Of a stretch of 48,042 bases of DNA, positions 8,329-16,721 are shown in pieces (positions within the stretch are counted from its first letter, which is position 1; each line of letters opens with the position of its first letter). The translations under genes were made by a program, and so were the position numbers. Below the pieces are notes generated by a model. That model made no database searches. It was not told where the DNA came from and was given only the letters and a program-made list of their open reading frames with translations. Source of the stretch: Planctomycetia bacterium (GTDB lineage Bacteria > Planctomycetota > Planctomycetia > Pirellulales > Thermoguttaceae); the NCBI GenBank assembly GCA_030537455.1, contig JAUNMR010000004.1:56604-104645 (forward strand), read 5' to 3'.

Positions 8329-11300
8329 TTACGGTTCCGGTCGTGCGCGCGCAAAGCCGGGCTGGTCGGCGTCTGGACGCGCCTGCGCGTCGGCGCATCC
8401 CTGTTCGATCGCGTGTAACATGGTCTGCCAGGCGTCGTCCTGACGCGTGGTAAAGACGTAACTGGGCGTCGGCGCGTCAGGCTGTGTGGAAATCCCCCAG
8501 CCGCCCTCCTCGCGCGGAAGGTGCGCTAGCAGCGCCTTGCTCAATTCCGCTCGTGTCAGATTCAACCACGCAAAACGACCAATCCAGTCGATATTAACGG
8601 CGTCGTGAACCCCCTCAAGGTCGTGATTACCGCCCAGAAGATTGCCGTGACAACTGGCGCATTTCTCCTGATAAATCGGCAAAAGCTCCTCTTCGAACCA
8701 TTTTGCGCGCCCTTTGCCGTCCAGAGGCGCCCAGCGGTCGCGTCGACCGGGCGAGTCGGGTCGAGCGTGTGCGTATGTGCCATGATAAATCGCATTGGAG
8801 TCGAGCCAGAAGTAGACGCGCGCTAGGTCGTCTGCTGATATTTCTTCTCCACAATGCTTTGCGGTGAGATAGTCGGGCAGACGACTCGCCAGCGCGCCGG
8901 TCGTGTACGGCTCGTTCACCGCCGAGGTCGTAAACAGTAGCCAGTAGAATTGTGCCAGCGGCTTACCGAGCGCCTCTTGAGACTTCGGCATTTTACCGGT
9001 AAGCATGTCCGCTTGGCGATAAGAGCGACTATGCAAGAGGATCGATTCGTACGACTGATTGAAAAACCGTGTTAAATCACCGGAGAAATCGTATCCGCCC
9101 GCTGGCGACGCGCTGTCGTGACAGGACGTGCAATATCGATCCCAAACCGGCTGCACCAGCGAAACGTAATCGACCACGCCGGCGTCGAGCGTAACGTTAC
9201 CCAGGGTCGCACGGCGATATTCATACGCTTGATAGAGATACTGCGGTAGAACCGGTAGATCAGGCTGGCGCGTCGCGGCGCTCGGGCGACGACTACTCTC
9301 TTGCGCCGTGCCGGGAATGGCGTCGCGATCCTCGTGGCATCCGACGCATCCGACGGACTCCCCGGGCATGAACTGTACCGCGCTTGTCATACGCTGAATT
9401 TCACGCCCCTGCTCGTCGAGCGCTTGGAAGTAGATCTCACGCAACGCCGGGGCATAGAAGTGCGCGCTGCCGTCTTCGTCGACGGGAACCTCGCCCCAAC
9501 ATCTTTTGGCGTAATAGGTTCCCACGCCCATGGACGGAGACTGATCGAAGGAACGATCGTAGAGTTCCTCAGACTTACGGATCTGCTCCATGATTCTGAG
9601 TCGCTTAACGGATCCTGGCGCGACCGCGGGGGTTAGACCCTGATAGACGTCGATCATCGCCACTTCCGCCACCGGATCGCCTTGCATGAGGTTCATACGC
9701 TCGGGAATGCCCCAAGGCGCGATATTAACGTCTTGTCCCTTAAGGGTTAGCGAATTAATAGGCTTGGCGTCGGCGTTATAACGCTCAGCCAATTCACAGT
9801 AGTCTTCGCACGGTTCGAAACCGTCGGTTACGCGTAGACCGCTAAATAGTTCCGATTCTTTAAGTTGTGGACGCAGAACCGCTTTTAGGTCGGGATTGAC
9901 GATTTTAGTCGGTAGAACCGGCGGACGCGGCGTCTCTAGTAGCGCGATAGGACAGAAGCAGTCGAGTTCCGGCTCTTCCCAGAGCAGGCGTTTCTGACCG
10001 TCGACGTCCAGAAGCCAAATGCGATAACGCAGGTCAGAGCCGGTAGAGTTCGCGCCCAGAACGCCGACGTTACCGCAACCGTAGGAGCACAGCGCACGTT
10101 CTTCATCGAGTGGGAATGGGTCGCGATAGGCGTATTCACGCGAAATATCCATGACCTCGGGGAATTCGCGCGTCCAGTAAACAAAGCCCTGGTCGCGACC
10201 CGCTTCGATTCCCTTGGAACGGTCGATCACGCCAATGGCGCCGTGGGGATAGCCATGGTGAGGCGTAAAGGTCGCCATGACCTTAGAACTAGGCGCGCCG
10301 GGAATAGGACGTGCTTGCAGAATCGAGCCAAAGTCACGCAACGTATTGCCGTAGAAGAGCTGGTAGAGCGTTCCCTCTGGGTTTTGCGTCCATAACGACT
10401 GACGATAGGTCAAATCGCGGTCGACGTATTCCCAGCGCGTAAAAAGCACGCGACCGTCCGGTAGCGGCTGGGGGTTGAAGTCCGAGAGTGTGTTCATACT
10501 CACGCACGTGATATTAGAACCGTCGGCGTCCATACGAAAGAGGTTCGAAGCCGGACCGGGCTGGCAGACGGTGCGCCCGAAGCGTCGATCGGAGACGAAG
10601 ACGATCCGACCGTCCGGTAATTCAGCCGGGGAAACGTCAAAGAAGGGGCCCGACGTTAGGCGCGTGAGGTTCGAGCCGTCTACGCCGATCTTCCAGATGT
10701 TCCAATAGGCAAAGTCTTTGGGACGATAAGAGAAATAAATCGTTGCGGCGTCGAACGATAGGTTCATATCGTAGATCGACCCGTCGGGATCCTCAAAGAT
10801 CGTCTTGACAGGATCCTCGGGCGAGTTCGGATCGACCAGGCGGATCGCGCACCCCGGGCGTTTGGGTACGCTCTGCCACAGGTCATTGCCGACAGAATAG
10901 GGGCGATTCAATAGCGAACGCGCGATATAAATAAAGGGCGGAACCTCATCCAGCGCCAGGGTTTCCGGATATTCAGCGCTAAAGGATTGATTCAAACGCC
11001 AGGGAACCGCTTGCATCTTGCCGTCGACGCCAAGTTGCACGCTCAGGCGCGTGTAATCGACGTCGTTCTGCCAGGAGCGAAGAGTAAAGGTTCCTGCGAC
11101 AAGCGGGTCGTTGTGCAACTCTTTGGTCTCATGGAATTGCGTCAGCAGTTTGCCGTCGATATAGACGGAGAAATCGCTGCGCTGGAACTCCACGCGCAGA
11201 CGAAAGAACCGTCCAATTGGAATCTCGTAAGGGATCAATTGAAGTCGCTCGTAGTTATGGCGATGCGCCCCGAGATTAACGACGTTTTCCGCAGGATTAA

Positions 11301-11706
11301 AACCTATCTCGTAACCGTTAAAGGCGTCGGCGCCGACGCTTGATCCAGAGATCTTAAAACAAATCCCTGAAAAACCGGCTGATTTCTGTGCGAAACGTAA
11401 ATCGACCTCAATCGCGCCCGATTCTGCATTTTGCCACGACTCTACATTGTAAGTGAGACGCGAACCGCTATCCCCTTTGACTGTAAGAACTTCTCCATTC
11501 TCAGACAGGCGCCAATCGCCGCCAAAGAGATCGAAATCTTGCAACGGCGAAATGGCGTCGACCGGCGTAAAAGGCACAGAAGCAAGGCGCTGAATGAGCG
11601 TCGGCTCCTGACCATACAGAGTCTTAGACAGCAAACACGTCAGTAGCAAGATTAACGTCAAAAACGTCCAGGGGGTATTGAGGCAATGGGCGAGTCGCTT
11701 TGTCAT
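8329..11706 (-). CDS. Tri-heme c-type cytochrome with LamG-like and beta-propeller regions (hydrazine synthase alpha-like)
   Basis: 1125 residues from the ATG at 11706, which starts a signal-like sequence (hydrophobic about 13-29, cleavage near LYGQE). Residues about 40-220 look like a concanavalin/LamG-type domain (DFDLFGGDWRLSENGEVLTV, VEVDLRFAQ-like strands, RLRVEFQRSDFSVYIDGKLL). Next is a beta-propeller with PD40/TolB-like repeats (DGSNLTRLTSG, ELPDGRIVFVSDRR, PLPDGRVLFTRW). The C-terminal third carries three heme c sites: CVGCH (787), CTSCH (859) and CASCH (1016). This order is that of the planctomycete family related to the hydrazine synthase alpha subunit; true anammox partners (beta/gamma) are absent here, so hydrazine synthesis is not implied. 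It should be a periplasmic electron-transfer protein. The Shine-Dalgarno is weak (AGG). Confidence 0.82.
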   Translation of the reverse strand: MTKRLAHCLNTPWTFLTLILLLTCLLSKTLYGQEPTLIQRLASVPFTPVDAISPLQDFDLFGGDWRLSENGEVLTVKGDSGSRLTYNVESWQNAESGAIEVDLRFAQKSAGFSGICFKISGSSVGADAFNGYEIGFNPAENVVNLGAHRHNYERLQLIPYEIPIGRFFRLRVEFQRSDFSVYIDGKLLTQFHETKELHNDPLVAGTFTLRSWQNDVDYTRLSVQLGVDGKMQAVPWRLNQSFSAEYPETLALDEVPPFIYIARSLLNRPYSVGNDLWQSVPKRPGCAIRLVDPNSPEDPVKTIFEDPDGSIYDMNLSFDAATIYFSYRPKDFAYWNIWKIGVDGSNLTRLTSGPFFDVSPAELPDGRIVFVSDRRFGRTVCQPGPASNLFRMDADGSNITCVSMNTLSDFNPQPLPDGRVLFTRWEYVDRDLTYRQSLWTQNPEGTLYQLFYGNTLRDFGSILQARPIPGAPSSKVMATFTPHHGYPHGAIGVIDRSKGIEAGRDQGFVYWTREFPEVMDISREYAYRDPFPLDEERALCSYGCGNVGVLGANSTGSDLRYRIWLLDVDGQKRLLWEEPELDCFCPIALLETPRPPVLPTKIVNPDLKAVLRPQLKESELFSGLRVTDGFEPCEDYCELAERYNADAKPINSLTLKGQDVNIAPWGIPERMNLMQGDPVAEVAMIDVYQGLTPAVAPGSVKRLRIMEQIRKSEELYDRSFDQSPSMGVGTYYAKRCWGEVPVDEDGSAHFYAPALREIYFQALDEQGREIQRMTSAVQFMPGESVGCVGCHEDRDAIPGTAQESSRRPSAATRQPDLPVLPQYLYQAYEYRRATLGNVTLDAGVVDYVSLVQPVWDRYCTSCHDSASPAGGYDFSGDLTRFFNQSYESILLHSRSYRQADMLTGKMPKSQEALGKPLAQFYWLLFTTSAVNEPYTTGALASRLPDYLTAKHCGEEISADDLARVYFWLDSNAIYHGTYAHARPDSPGRRDRWAPLDGKGRAKWFEEELLPIYQEKCASCHGNLLGGNHDLEGVHDAVNIDWIGRFAWLNLTRAELSKALLAHLPREEGGWGISTQPDAPTPSYVFTTRQDDAWQTMLHAIEQGCADAQARPDADQPGFARARPEP

Positions 11707-11789
11707 GACAGAGCCTATTTTCAATGTTTTTCGATGCTTACAGCGCTCATCCATGCGCAACGCTATGGCGATAAACGCTATTAATAACG

Positions 11790-11818
11790 ATTATAAAGAG
11801 CAGACGTGGCAATATCAA
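11790..11818 (-). promoter_or_regulatory. Promoter of the tri-heme cytochrome gene
   Basis: On the minus strand, TTGATA (11818-11813), a 17-bp spacer and a perfect TATAAT (11795-11790). It is divergent from, and 25 bp away from, the promoter of the RND operon. Confidence 0.7.
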
Positions 11819-11843
11819 GTTCATCGGTATCTCTAACATTTAC

Positions 11844-11872
11844 TTGACGTCGCGCCGTGGCGCCAATATCAT
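11844..11872 (+). promoter_or_regulatory. Promoter of the RND efflux operon
   Basis: TTGACG (11844-11849), a 17-bp spacer and TATCAT (11867-11872). The TTG of the -35 is also the first in-frame start of the longest reading frame of the next gene, so that long reading starts inside the promoter and is wrong. Leader of about 130 bases to the TTG at 12012. Confidence 0.65.
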
Positions 11873-12011
11873 AAATATTTGCGACGCGACAGTCGAGCTA
11901 ACGCAACAGCTTCCCGCCTACTGCTTGCTTTACCTGCCTCTTGAGGCGTCGCGTGAAACACATGGGTCTGTGGATCCTACTTTAATCCGGCGAGCGCCGT
12001 TGGAGTTTACT

Positions 12012-13325
12012 TTGAAAGCGCGAAATCTCTTGGCTCTAACGTTCATTGTGTCTATCACTCTACTAACCGGTTGCATCCCAGACAGTGGCAATGCGCCGCA
12101 AGGTCGCAAAGACGAAGCCGACGCCGCGTTGCCTGCTAAGGTTGTGCCGACAATTTCACGACGCATTATCGACTACGTGGAACTCACCGGTCGTACCGCG
12201 GCGGTGGAGTCGGTCGACGTGCGCGCGCAAGTCTCGGGATATTTAGAGCAGATCAATTTTCAGGCCGGTTCCTTTGTGCAAAAGGGCCAAACCCTCTTTA
12301 CGCTCGACTCACGCGTCTATCGCGCCGTTCTGGCACAGCGTAAGAGCGACGTGGCGGCAAAGTCGGCCGACCTTCAACATTTAGAAGCGGAACTAGCGCG
12401 TCAGCGCAGTCTCATTGACAAGAACGCGACGTCGCAACAACAATTGGAACTTGCGCTGGCAGAACGCGATAAATGCGCCGCGGAACTAGAAGCCGCGCGC
12501 GCTAATGTCGAACGCGCACAAATCGACCTGGACTACGCTACGATTGTTTCGCCCATCGCCGGTCAAGTCAGTCGCGAACAGATCACGGTCGGCAACTTAG
12601 TAACCTCTGGCTCGACAACCCTTACGCGCGTGGTCGCGGTCGATCCGATCCACGTCTTCTTTGACGTCGACGAACGCACGCTACTGACCTTCCGTCGTCA
12701 CATGGAAGCCGCCAACGCTTCGGAGAACGCCTTTGAAATTAAATTCGCCATTGGCGACGGCGAATTCGACCACACGGCAACGGTCGACTTTGCCGAGCCG
12801 CAAATCAATGCGACAACCGGCACGTTAGAATTTCGCGCGGTCGCGCAAAACCCGCTCAAGTCAAACGGCTCGCGTGAGTTGATACCCGGACTGCGCCTGA
12901 AGGCGCTCTTCCCAACCTCGCCGGAATACGACGCCATTCTCGTGCCGGAAGAGGCAATCGTCACAGACCAGAACGTCAAACGCGTCTGGCGCCTCGCCGC
13001 GGATAATCACGTGGAATCGGTACCCGTCACGCTCGGACCGATCCAAAGCGACAATATGCGCGTGGTCGCCACCGGACTAAACCTCGGCGATCGCGTGATT
13101 ACCGATAATCTCCTCAAGATTAGACCCGATAGCGTGATCGAACCGATTCTCGCAGAGCCGATCTCTGAAACAAGGATCACACGAGAAGACGGTACTGTCG
13201 TTAATCCCGACGGTTCCGTAGAATACGACGGTCTGTACGAATGGTCCGTGGAAAATCAAAAAGATAATCAGGCGCAAAGCCACGAAGAATACGAAAACGA
13301 AGAGGATAACGCCAAAAACGCCTAA
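12012..13325 (+). CDS. RND efflux membrane fusion lipoprotein (AcrA/MexA type)
   Basis: 437 residues from a TTG at 12012. A GGAG lies 6 bases upstream, and translation gives a lipoprotein signal, (M)KARNLLALTFIVSITLLTGC, with lipobox LTGC at about 17-20. Domains in order: a barrel-sandwich/lipoyl half (VDVRAQVSGYLEQINFQAG, FVQKGQTLFTLD), a coiled-coil hairpin (about 110-165, rich in Glu/Ala/Gln), the second lipoyl half (DYATIVSPIAGQVSRE), a beta-barrel and a membrane-proximal domain. The C-terminal tail is long and acidic (EEYENEEDNAKNA). It links the RND pump encoded 88 bases downstream to an outer-membrane channel. No TolC-like gene is present in the window, so the pump must use one from elsewhere. 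The substrate is unknown. Confidence 0.9.
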   Translation: MKARNLLALTFIVSITLLTGCIPDSGNAPQGRKDEADAALPAKVVPTISRRIIDYVELTGRTAAVESVDVRAQVSGYLEQINFQAGSFVQKGQTLFTLDSRVYRAVLAQRKSDVAAKSADLQHLEAELARQRSLIDKNATSQQQLELALAERDKCAAELEAARANVERAQIDLDYATIVSPIAGQVSREQITVGNLVTSGSTTLTRVVAVDPIHVFFDVDERTLLTFRRHMEAANASENAFEIKFAIGDGEFDHTATVDFAEPQINATTGTLEFRAVAQNPLKSNGSRELIPGLRLKALFPTSPEYDAILVPEEAIVTDQNVKRVWRLAADNHVESVPVTLGPIQSDNMRVVATGLNLGDRVITDNLLKIRPDSVIEPILAEPISETRITREDGTVVNPDGSVEYDGLYEWSVENQKDNQAQSHEEYENEEDNAKNA

Positions 13326-13413
13326 GTTTTTACTTTAGGTCGTTTACGACGCCGCGCCTGTGCGCGAGTCGGTTCGTTATTACCCAACGTTAGCGTAGCG
13401 AAAGGAAGATATC

Positions 13414-16400
13414 GTGGCGCGTTTTTTTATCGATAGACCTATCTTTGCGACCGTATTGTCCATTTTAATCGTACTTATCGGCGCGGTCGCCTACTTTGCA
13501 TTACCATTGGCGCAATATCCCAATGTCGCGCCTCCGACAATTAACGTCAATGCGACCTATTCCGGCGCCAATGCGCGCGCGGTTGCCGACTCCGTAGCGA
13601 CACAGATCGAAGACCAAGTCAATGGCGTCGAGGGAATGCTCTATATGGAATCGAGCAGTACCAACGACGGTAAACTCAGTCTTAACGTCACCTTTGAAAC
13701 CGGTACGAATCTCAACGACGCGCTGGTACTGGTGCAGAACCGCGTGTCACTGGCGACCTCTAAACTGCCCGAACAGGTCAAAAAGGTCGGCGTGACCGTG
13801 CGCAAACGCTCGCCAACTACACTCATGATGGTGAACTTTATCTCGCCGTCGAAGACCTTTGACCAGGTCTATATTAGCAATTTCGTCTCCCTACGCGTAC
13901 GCGACGCGATTTCTCGCGTCGAGGGCGTCGGCGACGTGTCGATCTTTGGCGAAAAATCATACAGTATGCGCGTGTGGCTCGACCCCGCCAAGATGGCGGC
14001 GCGTAAGCTCAACGCCAGTGACGTCGTTAAAGCGCTCGAGGAGCAGAACCAACAGGTCGCCGCAGGGTCGCTCGGCGATCCGCCAATTGACGAGCCGATT
14101 ATCTTTCAGCGTCCGCTCAATACCAAGGGGCGTCTGGTCGAAGTGGAAGAGTTTGAAAAGATTGTGGTTCAAACAGACTCTGAAGGTCGCGTAACGCTAC
14201 TGAAGGACGTCGCGCGCGTGGAACTATCAGCGCTCGATACCAAAGTCGCCAGCGCCTTCAACGGTCTGCCGACCGTAACCCTTTCGATTTATCAACTTCC
14301 CGACGCGAACGCCGTTGCGACGTCCGAACGCGTGCGCGCAAAACTAGCGGAACTAGCGAAGTCCTTCCCTGACGGAATTGATTATATCGTCTCCTATGAC
14401 ACAACCCCTTACGTTAAGGAGTCGATTCGCGAGGTCAAAAAGACGCTACTGGAAGCGGTTGTACTAGTGGCAATCGTCGTGATTCTCTTCCTGCAGAGCT
14501 GGCGTGCGGCGATTATTCCGCTCCTTGCGGTGCCAATTTCCCTGATCGGTACTTGTGCGGCGATGTACGCGCTCGGTTTTAGTTTGAACAATCTCTCCCT
14601 CTTCGGGCTGGTGCTGGCAATCGGTATCGTTGTGGACGACGCGATCGTCGTGGTGGAGAACGTAGAGCGTCACATGTCGCACGGGCTAGCGCCTCGCGAG
14701 GCGTGCTATAAAGCAATGCAAGAGGTCTCCGGCGCGCTGGTCGCCATTGCGCTGGTACTCGCGTCGGTCTTTATTCCCGCGGCGTGCGTGCCCGGGATCG
14801 TTGGGATGTTCTATCGTGAGTTCGCGCTTACGATTGCGGTCTCCACGCTAATTTCCTGCTTTGTCTCGCTCACGCTCAGCCCCGCGCTGTGCGCCATTCT
14901 ACTGCAAAGACACGGCGCCAGACGCGACCCGCTAACATGGATTATCGACGTCTGCTTCGGATGGTTCTTTAAACTCTTCAACGGCGCGTTTAATCTTTCT
15001 ACCTCCGCCTATGTCGCTATTACACGGAGCTTACTGCGCATTTCACTCATTGTCCTGCTCGTCTATGGCGGTCTGCTCTACCTAACGGTCGGGTACTTCC
15101 AAAAGACGCCGACTGGGTTCATACCCACACAGGACAAAGGCATTATGCGCGGCGCGGTTCAGTTACCTGACTCCTCCTCGCTCTTCCGTACACGCGAAAT
15201 GATGCGTAAGGTCTATCGCATGGCGCTAGAGACCGACGGAGTCGCCTATGTGACCGGTATCGAAGGACGCAGTACCCTCGTCGATAGCGCCGCCTCGAAC
15301 GTCGGCACGCTTAATTTCATCTTAGAACCTTTCGAAGTACGCGCTAAAACGGGTCGTACCGACGTGGCGATTCAACAGGACTTACTGAAGAAATTTGGCA
15401 CGCTCCGTGACGGCAAGGCGTACGTCTTCCGCGCGGCCCCGGTTGACGGCGTCGGTCTGGGCGGATTTAAACTGCAACTGGAAGACAAAAGCGGCTCCAG
15501 CGACTTGTCGGCGCTTCAGGAGGTCGGCGACGCCATTGTCGACGCCGGCGCGCAAATGCCAGAAGTCTACTCGTTACAGAACGCATTCCGCGGCGCTGTG
15601 CCGCAAACTTACCTGGATATCGACCGCCAAAAAGCCAAGTCGATGAACGTGTCGCTCGACGACGTCTTTGACACGCTAAGCGTCTACCTTGGCTCGAAAT
15701 ACGTCAACGACATTAACTTCCTTGAACGCAGTTTCCTGGTTAAAGTCCAGGCGGACTGGTCGGCGCGTGGCGACGCAGAAGACGTCTATCGTCTTTACGT
15801 GCGCAATAAGAATAATGAAATGGTTCCACTCGGTTCGCTGCTAACCGCGCGCGACGCCACCGGACCGGTTGCAATTAAACGCTTTAATATGTTCCCGTCC
15901 TCAGCGATCAGCGGCCAAGCCACCCCGGGGGTGAGTTCCGGCGAGGCAATGCGCGCGATGGAACAACTGCTTGACAAGACGCTGCCATCCTCTATGGACT
16001 ACGAATGGACCGAACTAGCGCTCCTGGAGAAGCGCGCCGGCAATACCGCGATTTACGTCTTTGTACTGGCGGTCGTCCTGGTCTTTTTGCTACTGGCGGC
16101 GCTCTACGAAAGCTGGTCCTTGCCTTTTGCCATTATCCTGGTCGTGCCAATGTGTCTGCTATGCTCGCTCTTGGGCGTGAACCTGGCGCATTCTGACATG
16201 AACGTCTTTACACAGATCGGATTCTTCGTACTCATTGGTCTGGCTTGTAAAAACGCAATTCTCATTGTGGAATTCGCCAAAGACCTTCAGGCTCATGGCG
16301 GTCGCAACGGTCTTGACGCCACTTTGGAAGCGTGCCGACTGCGTCTGCGCCCGATTATTATGACGTCCCTGGCGTTCATTTTGGGCGTTGCGCCTCTCAT

Positions 16401-16581
16401 GTACGGCAAGGGCGCGGGTCACGAGATGCGCTTTGCCTTGGGCGTCGCGGTCTTCGCCGGTATGCTGGGAGTGACGCTCTTCGGTCTATTCCTCACCCCG
16501 GTCTTCTACTATGTCATTCAGCGATTCTCACACCAGACGCGTAAAGCCAAGGACAAAAGCGCGGACGACGCCGTAATGTAG
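13414..16581 (+). CDS. RND efflux permease, HAE1 family (AcrB/MexB type)
   Basis: 1055 residues, normal for the family. It is an inner-membrane proton-driven exporter acting as a trimer with the fusion protein just upstream. The start is GTG, supported by AAGGA about 8 bases before. The N-terminus is typical (MARFFIDRPIFATVLSILIVLIGAVA). Proton-relay aspartates D408-D409 sit in the TM4 motif GIVVDDAIVVVEN. Further marks are the central PTGFIPTQDKG segment opening the second half, and the TM10-12 block (GLACKNAILIVEFAKD, RLRPIIMTSLAFILGVAPL). Periplasmic porter and docking domains are both complete. It is co-transcribed with 12012-13325. Typical substrates in the family are hydrophobic drugs, bile salts and detergents; the actual substrate is not predictable. 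Confidence 0.95.
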   Translation: MARFFIDRPIFATVLSILIVLIGAVAYFALPLAQYPNVAPPTINVNATYSGANARAVADSVATQIEDQVNGVEGMLYMESSSTNDGKLSLNVTFETGTNLNDALVLVQNRVSLATSKLPEQVKKVGVTVRKRSPTTLMMVNFISPSKTFDQVYISNFVSLRVRDAISRVEGVGDVSIFGEKSYSMRVWLDPAKMAARKLNASDVVKALEEQNQQVAAGSLGDPPIDEPIIFQRPLNTKGRLVEVEEFEKIVVQTDSEGRVTLLKDVARVELSALDTKVASAFNGLPTVTLSIYQLPDANAVATSERVRAKLAELAKSFPDGIDYIVSYDTTPYVKESIREVKKTLLEAVVLVAIVVILFLQSWRAAIIPLLAVPISLIGTCAAMYALGFSLNNLSLFGLVLAIGIVVDDAIVVVENVERHMSHGLAPREACYKAMQEVSGALVAIALVLASVFIPAACVPGIVGMFYREFALTIAVSTLISCFVSLTLSPALCAILLQRHGARRDPLTWIIDVCFGWFFKLFNGAFNLSTSAYVAITRSLLRISLIVLLVYGGLLYLTVGYFQKTPTGFIPTQDKGIMRGAVQLPDSSSLFRTREMMRKVYRMALETDGVAYVTGIEGRSTLVDSAASNVGTLNFILEPFEVRAKTGRTDVAIQQDLLKKFGTLRDGKAYVFRAAPVDGVGLGGFKLQLEDKSGSSDLSALQEVGDAIVDAGAQMPEVYSLQNAFRGAVPQTYLDIDRQKAKSMNVSLDDVFDTLSVYLGSKYVNDINFLERSFLVKVQADWSARGDAEDVYRLYVRNKNNEMVPLGSLLTARDATGPVAIKRFNMFPSSAISGQATPGVSSGEAMRAMEQLLDKTLPSSMDYEWTELALLEKRAGNTAIYVFVLAVVLVFLLLAALYESWSLPFAIILVVPMCLLCSLLGVNLAHSDMNVFTQIGFFVLIGLACKNAILIVEFAKDLQAHGGRNGLDATLEACRLRLRPIIMTSLAFILGVAPLMYGKGAGHEMRFALGVAVFAGMLGVTLFGLFLTPVFYYVIQRFSHQTRKAKDKSADDAVM

Positions 16582-16623
16582 CAAACCGAACGGCTCCCAA
16601 CGCGCGCTATAGTCTCAACGGTC

Positions 16624-16651
16624 TTGTCGTCGCCGCGCCGTGCGATACAAT
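16624..16651 (+). promoter_or_regulatory. Promoter of the FAD/Fe-S dehydrogenase gene
   Basis: TTGTCG (16624-16629), a 16-bp spacer and TACAAT (16646-16651), with the start about 70 bases downstream. Confidence 0.55.
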
Positions 16652-16721
16652 AAGAGCGCGGTCGGCGCGGCGTCGCGCCACGTTAGAGAACCTCGGAACG
16701 TCAGATTAAGGAGCGCCGGAA

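Noticed and set aside
8329..11706. Hydrazine synthase (anammox) assignment
   Set aside because: The family resemblance is real but no beta or gamma subunit or hydrazine dehydrogenase is near, and the N-terminus has an extra lectin-like domain.
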